This document shows positions 8,708 to 17,427 of a stretch of DNA of 64,000 nucleotides, piece by piece. The notes below the pieces were generated by a model, which was not told the origin of the DNA, ran no database searches, and saw nothing but the letters and a program-made list of their open reading frames with translations. Origin of the DNA: Streptomyces tibetensis (GTDB taxonomy: Bacteria; Actinomycetota; Actinomycetes; Streptomycetales; Streptomycetaceae); the NCBI RefSeq assembly GCF_007655005.1, contig NZ_SZVW01000013.1:232836-296835 (forward strand). The letters are read 5' to 3'. Every line of letters begins with the position of its first letter. The first letter of the stretch is position 1. Made by a program: the position numbers and the translations under genes.

Positions 8708-9556
8708 ATGACAGACGCGTTGGTGCTGGGCGGCGGTGGAGTCGGGGGCATCGCCTGGACCACGGGGCTGCTGGCGGGCCTGGCGGACGCCGGGCAGGAC
8801 GTGACGGGAGCCGACGTGATCGTGGGCACCTCCGCCGGGTCGGTCGTCGCAGCACAGCTGGGCAGCGGACTGCCCCTGGAGGAGTTGTACGCCCGGCAGG
8901 TCGATCCCGCCCTGCAGGCTGCCGAGATCATGGCGGAGATGGATCTGGACGCATTCGCCGCGCAGATGGGCGCCGCGCTGGACGGCGCGGCCGACGTGGG
9001 CGAGATGCGGCGCGCGGTCGGACAGCTGGCGCTCCGTGCCCGGACCGTGCCGGAGTCCCGGCGCCGCGCGGTCATCGAGTCGCGGCTGCCGTCGCACGAA
9101 TGGCCCGCGCGCACCGTGCGCATCGTGGCGGTGGATGCCGAGAGCGGGCAGCAGCGGGTGTTCGACAACGACTCCGGCGTGAGCCTGGTCGACGCCGTCG
9201 CGGCGAGTTGCGCCGTTCCGGGTATCTGGCCGCCGGTCACGATCGACGGGCGCCGGTACGTCGACGGCGGTGTGCGTTCCGTCGCCAACGCCGACCACGC
9301 CGCGGGCGCTTCGCGCGTACTCGTGATCGCGCCGATGGGTGCCGTCGAGCCGTTCCCCAGCGATGTGCCGGTGGAGCGCTCCATCGAGGAGCTGCGGGCG
9401 CGAGGTGCCCAGGTCGCGGTCGTCGAACCGGACGAGGCGTCGCGGGCCGCGGTCGGTCCCAATGCGCTGGACCCGTCCACGCGCCGCCCGGCCGCCGAGG
9501 CGGGACGCGCGCAGGGCCGTGCACTGACCGTCGAGTGGAGCGGGGCAGTGGACTGA
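8708..9556 (+). CDS. Patatin-like phospholipase family protein
   Basis: 282-residue patatin-fold acyl hydrolase. The glycine-rich oxyanion loop LGGGGVGG is near residues 7-14, Ser42 is the nucleophile in GTSAGS, and Asp186 in DGGVRS completes the Ser-Asp dyad. It likely hydrolyses lipid esters in the cytoplasm; no signal peptide. ATG 8708 follows AAGGGGCGGAC. The C-terminus (ALTVEWSGAVD) is encoded by the first copies of a 29-bp tandem repeat, and the stop codon itself is repeat sequence. A diverged fragment of a paralogue lies at 46718-46795. Confidence 0.85.
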   Translation: MTDALVLGGGGVGGIAWTTGLLAGLADAGQDVTGADVIVGTSAGSVVAAQLGSGLPLEELYARQVDPALQAAEIMAEMDLDAFAAQMGAALDGAADVGEMRRAVGQLALRARTVPESRRRAVIESRLPSHEWPARTVRIVAVDAESGQQRVFDNDSGVSLVDAVAASCAVPGIWPPVTIDGRRYVDGGVRSVANADHAAGASRVLVIAPMGAVEPFPSDVPVERSIEELRARGAQVAVVEPDEASRAAVGPNALDPSTRRPAAEAGRAQGRALTVEWSGAVD

Positions 9557-9648
9557 CCGTCGAGTGGAGCAGGGCCGTGCACTGACCGTCGAGTCGTGCG
9601 GGGCGGTGGACCGACCGTCGAGTGGAGCGGGGCGGTGGACCGACCGCC
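9523..9648. repeat. 29-bp tandem repeat, about 4.3 copies
   Basis: Copies start at 9523, 9552, 9581, 9610 and (partial) 9639, each opening with ACTGACCGTC or ACCGACCGTC. The exact 29-base period is not a multiple of three, so the unit reads through all frames. It begins inside the patatin gene, supplies its stop codon and extends past it. Confidence 0.9.
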
Positions 9649-9747
9649 CTGTGCCGGTTCCACCGGGCATCCGCTCCTGCCCTGAGAAGACGCCCCGGTG
9701 GTGAGCACGCAGGAGTAGCCGTCACCTGCGATGACGGGGGCTCCGCG

Positions 9748-10185
9748 TCACCGGGACGGGGAGAGCCGGCTGCGGACCCACGCCGGATCGGGGTTGGTGT
9801 GTGAGCGGCCGTCCACGACGACAGTCGGCACGGTCTCGTTGCCGTCGTTGGCCTCCCTGACCGCCGCGGCTCCGGCCGGGTCACGCCAGATGTCCACCCA
9901 GTACACCTGGCGAGCGCTCCGCCCCAACCGGATACGCAGGCGCAGGCAGTAGGCGCAGCCCGGCCGCCAGAACACGACCGGTCGGCCGTCGACCGTGCTG
10001 CGTTGTCGTGCCTCCTCTGCACCGATCGATCTCGGGAAGACCAGCGGCGAGTTCACACCGGCGAGCAGCAGGAACACCAGCAGCAGTGCGGCTGCCGTGC
10101 CGGGGCTCCCCGCGAAGACCAGTCCGGTCGCGGCGACGGAGCCGCAGAGCACGAGCAGCATGGGCAGGATCCAGACGCGCATCAT
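9748..10185 (-). CDS. Membrane-anchored glutaredoxin-domain protein
   Basis: 145 residues. Two hydrophobic segments at about residues 2-20 and 27-45 anchor a C-terminal glutaredoxin/mycoredoxin fold. The redox motif is CAYC (WRPGCAYCLRLR), and the cis-proline loop is TVPTVVVDG. In actinobacteria such domains reduce mixed disulfides, often with mycothiol; here the membrane anchor suggests action at the inner membrane face. Two consecutive ATG codons occur; the first (10185) is used. The downstream flank holds the patatin repeat; the divergent or upstream gene is a P-loop kinase on the same strand. Confidence 0.8.
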   Translation of the reverse strand: MMRVWILPMLLVLCGSVAATGLVFAGSPGTAAALLLVFLLLAGVNSPLVFPRSIGAEEARQRSTVDGRPVVFWRPGCAYCLRLRIRLGRSARQVYWVDIWRDPAGAAAVREANDGNETVPTVVVDGRSHTNPDPAWVRSRLSPSR

Positions 10186-10220
10186 GGTGACGCAGGCTAC
10201 CGATGAGTGTGGCCGACCGA

Positions 10221-10766
10221 TCAGGGGCGCCGCGTCCCGACGGCCTCTGCGATGCGCAGGGCGGCCTGGTCGGGCGTGAGGTGCGTGGTGTCGACGACCT
10301 CGGCCGCGCTGTGCAGCCACGTGCGGGCGGCCTCGGCGTAGGGCGCGAGGTATCTGAGACGGAAGGGGGAGGGGACGACATGTTCGCTCTCGATGCGCCG
10401 GCGGAGGGTGTCCTGGTCGGCGTGGAGGACGAAGTGCCGTACCTCGATGGAGTGTTGGGCGAGCCCGGCGCTGATCTCCCGCCAGTACTGCTCGACCAGG
10501 ACGGTCATGGGGATCACCAGAGTGCCGCCGGTGTAGTCGAGTACGCGGCGGGCCGTCTCGACGACCAGCGGCCGCCACGGCGGCCAGTCCTGGAAGTTGT
10601 CCGTGCCGGGCCCGGGCAGCGCCGGCGTGATGTCCATGAGTGTCTCGCCGACCTTCTCGGCGTCGAAAACCCGTGAATCCGGAATCAGCTTCTGCACGAG
10701 TGCACTGGTCGTCGTCTTGCCTGCGCCATGGGTGCCGTTGAGCCATACGATCACGGGGTTCGACAC
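10221..10766 (-). CDS. P-loop nucleotide-binding kinase-like protein
   Basis: 181 residues. The Walker A motif is GTHGAGKTTT at the N-terminus, and there is an AAA/Zeta-type small-kinase fold with LVIPMTVL as the likely Walker B strand. Sequences of this kind are common in Streptomyces and are annotated as AAA ATPases; some relatives phosphorylate nucleosides or antibiotics. The GTG at 10766 was chosen because GGCGGAGCG lies just upstream and the Walker strand follows directly. No substrate can be assigned. Confidence 0.7.
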   Translation of the reverse strand: MSNPVIVWLNGTHGAGKTTTSALVQKLIPDSRVFDAEKVGETLMDITPALPGPGTDNFQDWPPWRPLVVETARRVLDYTGGTLVIPMTVLVEQYWREISAGLAQHSIEVRHFVLHADQDTLRRRIESEHVVPSPFRLRYLAPYAEAARTWLHSAAEVVDTTHLTPDQAALRIAEAVGTRRP

Positions 10767-10900
10767 TAGCGCTCCGCCGGCTGCGACGGAGCAGTTCCGG
10801 TCACTGGGGGAGAGGCGGGCTCTTCCCCGCCATGGTGGTATCGCCGGCGTATCGAAAAGCGGATACGCCACCGCAACGGTCCTCTCTTTGCAATGGGGAC

Positions 10901-12384
10901 ATGGCCCAGAACGCATTCCAGCCCCCACCGCCCCGCCGCACGCGCGAGATCGTGTTGTCCGCCCTTGGGATTCTCACCGTGGCGGGTGCCGTGTACGTCG
11001 TGCGGCGGCCGCTCATGATGGCCGCTCCGACGTGCATGGCGGTCGGTGGCACGGCTGCTTCGACACGTTCACCGGCGTCGTGCTCATGACTCTGGTCACG
11101 CTGCCGTTGGCCGCGCTGGTGGCGTGGACTCTGGCGCGCCGCCGGCGTGCCGCCGGCGTCGTGGGGGCGTGGCGGATGTCGCTGGCCGAGGTGGGCATGG
11201 TCCACGGGACGGTGCCGTTCGTCTGGATGATCCTCATGCCGGGCGCAGGGGCGGGCACAGTCCCCGGCCGCGTGAGCCTGATACCGCTGGGAGACCTGAT
11301 CACGATGGGCCCGCTCGGAATCGCCGGCAATCTGCTGGTCTTCGCGGCACTGGGGTTCTTCGCCCCGATGCGGTGCGCGGCGCTGGCTTCCGTGCCGCGG
11401 GTGCTGGCGCTCGGGGCGGGCTGCTCGGTCCTGGTCGAAACGGCGCAGTACGTACTGCAGCTGGACCGGGTGTCCTCCGTGGACGATGTGATCGTCAACG
11501 CCGTCGGCGCCGCGTCGGCCGCGTGGGCGTCGCGCCGCTGGTGGCGCACCACGGCACAAGCGCGCGCACCGCTCTCCCGGATCACGGCCGCGGCACGGAC
11601 GGCCGGGAACGGATCGCTGTCCCACCGGGTCCGCATGGAGGGCCGCCAGGACGAATTCCGCGAACTCGCCGACACGTTCGACACGATGCTCGGGCAACTC
11701 GAGGCGCACGTCGCCGAGCAGCGGAGGTTCGCCGCGAACGCCTCCCACGAACTGCGCACCCCGCTGGCCATCTCACAGTCGCTGCTCGACCTCGCCCGCA
11801 AGGACCCCGCGCGGCGGAACGAGGACGAACTCTTCGACCGCCTGCACGCCGTCAACATCCGTTCGATCGCCCTCACCGAGGCCCTCCTGCTGCTCAGTCG
11901 CAGCGACCGCGGGAACCTCGCCCGCGAGAGCGTCGACCTCTCCCTGATCGCCGAAGAGGCCGCGGAAAACCTGCTCGGCCTCGCCGAACAGCGCGGCATC
12001 ACGCTCGACGTCATCGGCGCAGCGGCACGAACCAGCGGCTCCGCGGAGCTCCTGCTGCGGATGGTGACGAATCTCCTCCAGAACGCGATCGTCCACAACC
12101 TCCCCATTGCAGGCACCGTGACGGTCCACACCGAGACCCGGAACGACACGTGCCTGCTGCGGGTCGAGAACACGGGCCATCCCGTGCCGGCGGAACTGCT
12201 GCCGACGCTCACGGAGCCCTTCCGGCGCGGAACGCAACGCGTACGCACCGACGAGCACGCCGGTGTCGGCCTGGGCCTCGCCATCGTGCACAGCGTCGTC
12301 CGCGCTCACGACGGGGCCCTCGACCTCGTCGCCCGCCCCGCCGGCGGCCTCCTCGTCACGGTTCGGCTTCCCGGAACGCCGTAA
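10901..12384 (+). CDS. VanZ-like membrane domain fused to HAMP/histidine kinase, frameshifted
   Basis: The N-terminal part (ATG 10901) reads as a VanZ-family start with a first membrane helix (IVLSALGILTVAGAVYVV) in one frame. From about 11043 the VanZ homology continues in the next frame (RWHGCFDTFTGVVLMTL and three more helices), as if one G had been lost. An in-frame GTG at 11032 could still start the rest. After the last VanZ helix near 11555 the same frame passes into a HAMP linker, HisKA (ANASHELRTPLA, His near 11750) and HATPase (N-box LLQNAI, G-box GVGLGLAIVHS). VanZ proteins relate to teicoplanin resistance and are not normally kinases. No response regulator is adjacent. It could be a deletion fusion or a genuine sensor. 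Confidence 0.65.
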
Positions 12385-12635
12385 ACATCCCGAGCGGTAC
12401 CGGGCACTGACTGGCGATGACACATCACGGACCGATAAACCGCATTCAAGTGATTGTCACTGCTTCGAGGTAAGCATCTCGTCTCGCTGGTGGATGCGGC
12501 CCCCTCAGCGGCTAGCTTTCTGCAGGTGGACGGATTCCCGTGATCCTTCCCGCTCGTTGCCCACTCCTCCCTGTCTCCCGGTCGGCGCACCCGTGTGCAC
12601 CGGACGACCCGTCGTGCAAGGAGCACCTGCCCTCG
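12385..12635 (+). promoter_or_regulatory. Leader/promoter region of the 2-MIB operon
   Basis: A 251-base gap before the encapsulin gene. It contains a small perfect palindrome AGTGA-TTG-TCACT at 12449-12461, upstream of a plausible promoter. The shape resembles a CRP half-site pair but the spacing does not match the actinobacterial CRP consensus, so no regulator is named. AAGGAG at about 12618 is the ribosome site for the shell gene. Confidence 0.3.
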
Positions 12636-14051
12636 ATGACCGTCGACAGCATCCCGGAAGCCCGGACCACGTCCGACCCGCCGCAGCAGTCCCTGAGCAC
12701 GACCGCTGCCCGCAACCTCGCCACCACCACCAAGTCCGCTCCGCAGATGCAGGAGATCACCTCCCGCTGGCTGCTGCGGATGCTGCCCTGGGTCGAGGCC
12801 GACGGCGGCGCCTACCGGGTCAACCGGCGGCTGCGCCACACCCTCGGCGACGGGCACATCGAGTTCGTCCAGGAAGGCGCCACGGTCCGGGTGATCCCCC
12901 GGGAGCTCGGTGAACTGGCCCTGCTGCGCGGCTTCGGGGACACGGACGTCCTCACCGCCCTCGCCGACCGCTGCACGCAGCGCGACTTCGCGGCGGGGGA
13001 AGTCCTCGCAGAACGGGGCAGCCCCGCAGACCGGCTCCACCTGATCGCCCACGGCCGGGTCAGCCGGACCTCGGAGGGCAAGTACGGCGGAGAGATCGCG
13101 GTCGGGGTGCTCGCGGACGGCGACCACTTCGGTGAGGGCGCCCTGCTGGACTCCGACGCCCGCCACGACTGCACGACCACCGCCGAGACCTCCGGCACCC
13201 TCCTCACTCTCACCCGCGCCGACTTCAGTGCGGTTCTCGCCTCCGCCCCAAGCCTTCAGGCCCACGTCGACCGGTTCGGCTCCCGCTCGCGGCTGCGGCA
13301 GAACAAGCACGGCGAGGCCGAGATCGCCCTGTCGGCCGGCCATGTCGGCGAAGCCGAACTGCCCGGCACCTTCGTGGACTACGAACTGCAGCCGCGCGAG
13401 TACGAGCTCTCCGTCGCGCAGACCGTCCTGAGGATCCACACCCGGGTCGCCGACCTCTACAACGGTCCGATGAACCAGAGCGAGGAGCAACTCAGGCTCA
13501 CCGTGGAGGCGTTGCGCGAGCGCCAGGAACACGAGCTGATCAACAACCGTGACTTCGGGCTCCTGCACAACGCCGACTTCAAGCAGCGCATCCAGCCCCG
13601 CTCCGGACCGCCGACCCCGGACGACATGGACGATCTGCTCTGCCGTCGGCGCGGCACCAAGATGTTCCTCGCCCACCCCAGGACCATCGCCGCCATCGGA
13701 CGCGGCTTCAACGCCTGCGGCCTCTACCCCGATCATGTCGACCTCGGCGGGCAATCCGTCCCCGCCTGGCGCGGTGTCCCCATTCTGCCCTGCAACAAGA
13801 TCCCGATCAGCAAGGAGCAGACCAGCTCCATCATCGCGATGCGCACCGGCGAGAAGAACCAGGGCGTCATCGGCCTGTGGCAGACCGGACTGCCGGACGA
13901 GTACGAACCGGGGCTCTCCGTGCGGTTCATGGGCATCAACGAACAGGCGATCATCTCCTACCTCGTCAGCACCTACTACTCAGCCGCGGTGCTCCTGCCC
14001 GACGCCCTCGGAGTGATGGAGAACGTGCAGATCGCGCCCAGGCCACGTTGA
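12636..14051 (+). CDS. Family 2B encapsulin shell protein with cNMP-binding insertion (EshA/EshB-like)
   Basis: 471-residue HK97-fold nanocompartment protein. The N-arm and first shell segment (LLRMLPWVEADGGAYRVNRR) are followed by a cyclic-nucleotide-binding-type domain at about residues 90-215 (FGDTDVLTALADRC, GEVLAERGSPADRLHLIAHG, GDHFGEGALLDSDA). The remaining shell fold follows, ending in GVMENVQIAPRPR. Family 2B encapsulins are found next to terpene synthase genes and enclose 2-methylisoborneol synthase. Streptomyces griseus EshA is a relative. ATG 12636 follows AAGGAG. It heads a three-gene operon with the synthase and methyltransferase, so it probably packages the synthase; the nucleotide-like domain may sense ligand on the shell surface. 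Confidence 0.92.
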   Translation: MTVDSIPEARTTSDPPQQSLSTTAARNLATTTKSAPQMQEITSRWLLRMLPWVEADGGAYRVNRRLRHTLGDGHIEFVQEGATVRVIPRELGELALLRGFGDTDVLTALADRCTQRDFAAGEVLAERGSPADRLHLIAHGRVSRTSEGKYGGEIAVGVLADGDHFGEGALLDSDARHDCTTTAETSGTLLTLTRADFSAVLASAPSLQAHVDRFGSRSRLRQNKHGEAEIALSAGHVGEAELPGTFVDYELQPREYELSVAQTVLRIHTRVADLYNGPMNQSEEQLRLTVEALRERQEHELINNRDFGLLHNADFKQRIQPRSGPPTPDDMDDLLCRRRGTKMFLAHPRTIAAIGRGFNACGLYPDHVDLGGQSVPAWRGVPILPCNKIPISKEQTSSIIAMRTGEKNQGVIGLWQTGLPDEYEPGLSVRFMGINEQAIISYLVSTYYSAAVLLPDALGVMENVQIAPRPR

Positions 14052-14131
14052 AGCCCTGATCCGCGGCAGGGGCATGCCTGTCGCCCCCACCTGCCATGCA
14101 GCGCCCACCCCACCGCAGCAAGGAGCCGCCG

Positions 14132-15580
14132 ATGCCCGACTCCGGGCCCTTCGGAACATCCCCACCTGAGCAACGTCCGGCATCGCCCACCGCCATGCCG
14201 GACGCCCCCACCGCGTCGGCCCCCGACCGTCAGATCACGCCGACCGCCCGGCACTTTCTGGCCGCACTGCATCCGCCGGTGACGATTCCCGGCCCGCCGA
14301 CGCCACCGACCTCGGCGGCCGCCACCGCCGGCCTGGGCGCGCCTGACACGCCAGCCGTCAAATCCGCCGTACTGGACACGTCTGGGGCGGCTGCGGTCGG
14401 ATCCGCCGTACTGGACACGTCTGTGGCGGCTGCGGTCGGATCCGCCGTCCCGGACGCGCCTGACGCGGTCGGGGTCGGATCCGCCCTTCGGCGGATCCTG
14501 CGCGGACCGACCGGACCGGGCACGAGCTCGCTCTCCTTGGCCGGCAGGTACACCCCCACGCGCCCCGATCCGGTCCCCCCGGACCCCGCCGAGCCCGCCG
14601 CGGGGCAAGCCGTGCCCGGCCTCTACCACCACCCCGTCCCGGAGCCGGACCCTGTGCGCGTCGAGGAGGTGAGCCGCCGGATCAAGGCCTGGGCCGAGGA
14701 CGAGGTCCAGCTCTACCCCGAGGAGTGGGAGGGGCAGTTCGACGGCTTCTCCGTCGGCCGGTACATGGTCGCCTGCCATCCCGACGCGCCGACGGTCGAC
14801 CACCTGATGCTCGCCACGCGGCTGATGGTCGCGGAGAACGCGGTGGACGACTGCTATTGCGAGGACCACGGAGGGTCCCCCGTCGGACTCGGCGGCCGCC
14901 TCCTGCTCGCGCACACCGCGCTCGACCACTTCCACACCACCGCGCAGTACACGCCGGCGTGGCACGAGTCGCTCACCTCGGACGCCCCGCGACGGGCGTA
15001 CCGCAGCGCGATGGACTACTTCGTCCGCGCGGCCACGGACTCCCAGGCCGACCGCTTCCGTCACGACATGGCCCGGCTGCACATGGGCTACCTCGCCGAG
15101 GCCGCCTGGGCGCAGACCGAGCACGTCCCGGAGGTGTGGGAGTACCTGGCGATGCGCCAGTTCAACAACTTCCGCCCCTGCCCCACGATCACCGACACCG
15201 TCGGCGGCTACGAACTGCCCGCGGACCTGCACGCCCGGCCGGACATGCAGCGGGTCATCGCCCTCGCCGGCAACGCGACCACCATCGTCAACGACCTCTA
15301 CTCGTACACAAAGGAACTCAACAGCCCTGGCCGCCACCTGAACCTGCCCGTGGTGATCGCCGAACGCGAGCAGCTCTCCGAACGCGACGCCTACCTGAAG
15401 GCCGTCGAGGTTCACAACGAACTCCAGCACGCCTTCGAGGCCGCCGCGGCCGACCTCGCGGAGGCCTGCCCCCTGCCCCCCGTGCTGCGTTTCCTCAAAG
15501 GCGTGGCCGCCTGGGTCGACGGCAACCACGACTGGCACCGCACCAACACCTACCGCTACACCCTGCCCGACTTCTGGTAA
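14132..15580 (+). CDS. 2-methylisoborneol synthase
   Basis: 482-residue class I terpene cyclase converting 2-methyl-GPP to 2-methylisoborneol. A long Pro/Ala-rich disordered N-terminus (about residues 1-165) is followed by the alpha-helical cyclase. The Asp-rich metal site is in ENAVDDCYCEDHGG and the NSE/DTE-type motif is NDLYSYTKE, both needed for Mg-diphosphate binding. The C-terminus GNHDWHRTNTYRY is typical of the family. The N-terminus contains a 13-residue tandem repeat and is the expected cargo-loading region for the encapsulin shell encoded upstream. ATG 14132 was chosen for AAGGAG upstream; an earlier ATG at 14096 lacks it. Confidence 0.93.
   Translation: MPDSGPFGTSPPEQRPASPTAMPDAPTASAPDRQITPTARHFLAALHPPVTIPGPPTPPTSAAATAGLGAPDTPAVKSAVLDTSGAAAVGSAVLDTSVAAAVGSAVPDAPDAVGVGSALRRILRGPTGPGTSSLSLAGRYTPTRPDPVPPDPAEPAAGQAVPGLYHHPVPEPDPVRVEEVSRRIKAWAEDEVQLYPEEWEGQFDGFSVGRYMVACHPDAPTVDHLMLATRLMVAENAVDDCYCEDHGGSPVGLGGRLLLAHTALDHFHTTAQYTPAWHESLTSDAPRRAYRSAMDYFVRAATDSQADRFRHDMARLHMGYLAEAAWAQTEHVPEVWEYLAMRQFNNFRPCPTITDTVGGYELPADLHARPDMQRVIALAGNATTIVNDLYSYTKELNSPGRHLNLPVVIAEREQLSERDAYLKAVEVHNELQHAFEAAAADLAEACPLPPVLRFLKGVAAWVDGNHDWHRTNTYRYTLPDFW
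14363..14479 (+). repeat. 39-bp in-frame tandem repeat in the synthase N-terminus
   Basis: Three units at 14363-14401, 14402-14440 and 14441-14479; the first two are almost identical and the third has diverged. Each encodes 13 residues of the form SAVLDTSxAAAVG. The period keeps the frame, so copy number can change without breaking the enzyme. Confidence 0.9.
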
Positions 15581-15595
15581 GGAACGGACACCTCT

Positions 15596-16471
15596 GTGAC
15601 CACTGAAACGACCTCCACCCTCTCCGCGAAGATCCCGGCCCCGGCGACGCCGTACCAGGGGGACATCGCCCGCTATTGGAACAACGAGGCGCGGCCGGTC
15701 AACCTCCGTCTCGGTGACGTGGACGGGCTCTACCACCACCACTACGGCATCGGCGCCGTGGACCACGCCGCGCTCGGCGACCCGGCCCACAGCGAGTACG
15801 AGAAAAAGCTCATCGCGGAGCTGCACCGGCTGGAGTCGGCACAGGCAGAGTTCCTCATGGATCACCTCGGCACGGTCGGGCCCGACGACACCCTCGTCGA
15901 CGCCGGCTGCGGGCGCGGAGGGTCCATGGTCATGGCCCATCGCCGCTTCGGCTGCAAGGTGGAGGGCGTCACCCTGTCCGCCACCCAGGCCGACTTCGGC
16001 AACAGGCGCGCGCGAGAACTGCGGATCGAGGACCACGTCCGCTCCCGCGTGTGCAACATGCTCGACACGCCCTTCGACAAGGGCAGCGTCACCGCCTCGT
16101 GGAACAACGAGTCGACGATGTACGTCGACCTGCACGACCTGTTCGCCGAGCACTCCCGCTTCCTCAAGGTGGGCGGCCGGTACGTGACGATCACCGGCTG
16201 CTGGAACCCCCGCTACGGCCAGCCGTCGAAGTGGGTCTCCCAGATCAACGCCCACTTCGAGTGCAATATCCACTCCCGCCGCGAGTATCTGCGCGCCATG
16301 GCCGACAACCGGCTCGTGCCGCAGACCATCGTCGACCTCACCCCGGACACGCTGCCCTACTGGGAGCTGCGGGCCACGTCCTCGCTGGTCACCGGGATCG
16401 AGAAGGCGTTCATCGAGTCCTACCGGGACGGCTCCTTCCAGTACGTCCTGATCGCGGCCGACCGCGTATGA
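15596..16471 (+). CDS. Geranyl diphosphate 2-C-methyltransferase
   Basis: 291-residue SAM-dependent methyltransferase that adds a methyl group at C2 of geranyl diphosphate, giving the synthase substrate. SAM motif I is LVDAGCGRGGSMVMAHRRFG near residue 100. The conserved WNNESTMYV segment and the YHHHYGIG motif near residue 45 are family hallmarks. The GTG start at 15596 is 15 bases after the synthase stop, with TAAGGAAC overlapping that stop as ribosome site. It is the last gene of the encapsulin/2-MIB operon and is followed by a strong hairpin. Confidence 0.93.
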   Translation: MTTETTSTLSAKIPAPATPYQGDIARYWNNEARPVNLRLGDVDGLYHHHYGIGAVDHAALGDPAHSEYEKKLIAELHRLESAQAEFLMDHLGTVGPDDTLVDAGCGRGGSMVMAHRRFGCKVEGVTLSATQADFGNRRARELRIEDHVRSRVCNMLDTPFDKGSVTASWNNESTMYVDLHDLFAEHSRFLKVGGRYVTITGCWNPRYGQPSKWVSQINAHFECNIHSRREYLRAMADNRLVPQTIVDLTPDTLPYWELRATSSLVTGIEKAFIESYRDGSFQYVLIAADRV

Positions 16472-16477
16472 GCCCGA

Positions 16478-16523
16478 CCTCGCGGGGGCCGGGACCGTCT
16501 GTACGGGCCCCGGCCCCGCGAGG
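16478..16523 (+). terminator. Hairpin terminator of the 2-MIB operon
   Basis: CCTCGCGGGGGCCGGG (from 16478) pairs with CCCGGCCCCGCGAGG (to 16523), with one bulged G and a 15-base loop. It begins just after the methyltransferase stop. Confidence 0.75.
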
Positions 16524-16638
16524 GGCGCCCAGAAACCGCCCGAACGAACAGGACCTCCACTCCGTCGGTGTTGATGAGGCCGGACACGTCTTCGGACTCG
16601 GACATGTCGGTTGAGGATTCGAACCTGGAGGTCCCCTC

Positions 16639-17034
16639 ATGCGCTGGGCCAAGCGATCCGTGCTCGCACTGCTGACGGCAGCCGCCGCGGCGTCGGTTTC
16701 CGCCTGCGAGCCGGAGGAGGACAGCGGCGAGGCCGCGGCGTCGTGCGCCTACGTGGTGACCTACGAAGGTCGCACCTACCGGGATGTCGCCAACGTGGAG
16801 TTCACCGTCGGCAACGAACTGGGCACAGCGATCCAGCCGCCCTGTGACGACACCGGCGGTCGGAACAAGGGCGAGGAGCCGTCCACGACGGAAACCGCCT
16901 ACGCCGTCGACGGCCTCCCTCCCACCGTGGCCATCGCCGTCGGAGACGCACCCGACGACGTGAAGTTCCTTGCGATCGACTCCGGCAACGGACTGCCCCC
17001 CGAGGTGAAGAAGCTGATCGCCGACTCCTGGTGA
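16639..17034 (+). CDS. Small lipoprotein, DUF6281-like
   Basis: 131 residues. The N-terminus is a lipoprotein signal (positive start, hydrophobic run, lipobox SVSAC with Cys23), so the mature protein should be lipid-anchored outside the membrane. The mature part contains SCAYVVTYEGRTYRDV and a late PPCDDTGG, a two-cysteine pattern recalled from Streptomyces DUF6281 proteins. ATG 16639 follows TGGAGGT. No partner is evident; it converges with the monooxygenase gene. Function unknown. Confidence 0.75.
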   Translation: MRWAKRSVLALLTAAAAASVSACEPEEDSGEAAASCAYVVTYEGRTYRDVANVEFTVGNELGTAIQPPCDDTGGRNKGEEPSTTETAYAVDGLPPTVAIAVGDAPDDVKFLAIDSGNGLPPEVKKLIADSW

Positions 17035-17049
17035 CCACGCAGTGCAGCG

Positions 17050-17403
17050 CTACGCATCCTGCCGTGGGCCGCGGGCCGGAGTCTCTGCGGTGAGCGGAGT
17101 CAGCCAGTGGATCTCCAGGTCCTCACGCAGGTACTCCATGCGAGTCTCCTGGAACCGGACAAGATCGGGTCGGGCGAGGTGCCTGAGCAGGTCGTCACCG
17201 GAACGCCACAGCTCGTAGAAGACCAGCGTCGTGGGGTCGGCGGCAGCGCGGTGCACCTGATACTGCCAGGCGCCCGGCTCGGCGCGAGTGGGCTCGACGA
17301 ACGAGAGCAGCAGACGCTCCAGTTCTTCGGCGCGTTCAGGGCGCGGCCGGGCGAATCCGCAGATACCGACAGGGCCGCTTCCTTCAGGTACGACAATGTT
17401 CAT
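17050..17403 (-). CDS. Antibiotic biosynthesis monooxygenase-type (ABM) protein
   Basis: 117-residue ferredoxin-like ABM/quinol-monooxygenase fold. Markers are the opening strand GICGFARPRPE, the central PGAWQYQVHRAAADPTTLVFYE and the helix-strand end. Small ABM proteins act on quinols, or as growth and stress proteins, without a cofactor. The ATG at 17403 lies inside one of two matching operator candidates, and the ArsR-type regulator diverges 63 bases away, so it is the regulator's probable target. Confidence 0.8.
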   Translation of the reverse strand: MNIVVPEGSGPVGICGFARPRPERAEELERLLLSFVEPTRAEPGAWQYQVHRAAADPTTLVFYELWRSGDDLLRHLARPDLVRFQETRMEYLREDLEIHWLTPLTAETPARGPRQDA

Positions 17404-17407
17404 ACCT
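17386..17407. promoter_or_regulatory. ArsR operator candidate 1
   Basis: AGGTACGA-N6-TCATACCT, an inverted repeat with 7 of 8 paired bases. It covers the start codon of the ABM gene, so a bound regulator would block its expression. It is identical in both arms to the second site 42 bases away. Confidence 0.7.
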
Positions 17408-17427
17408 GGGAGATTAATCAGGCACCG

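Noticed and set aside
9523..9648. CRISPR-like array
   Set aside because: The repeats are contiguous with no unique spacers, so it is a simple tandem repeat.
10597..11031. Extending the VanZ/kinase frame upstream
   Set aside because: It overlaps the opposite P-loop kinase gene and has no similarity or ribosome site; the GTG at 11032 and the ATG at 10901 are the only sensible starts.
12449..12461. CRP-type site upstream of the 2-MIB operon
   Set aside because: Arm spacing does not fit the actinobacterial CRP consensus.
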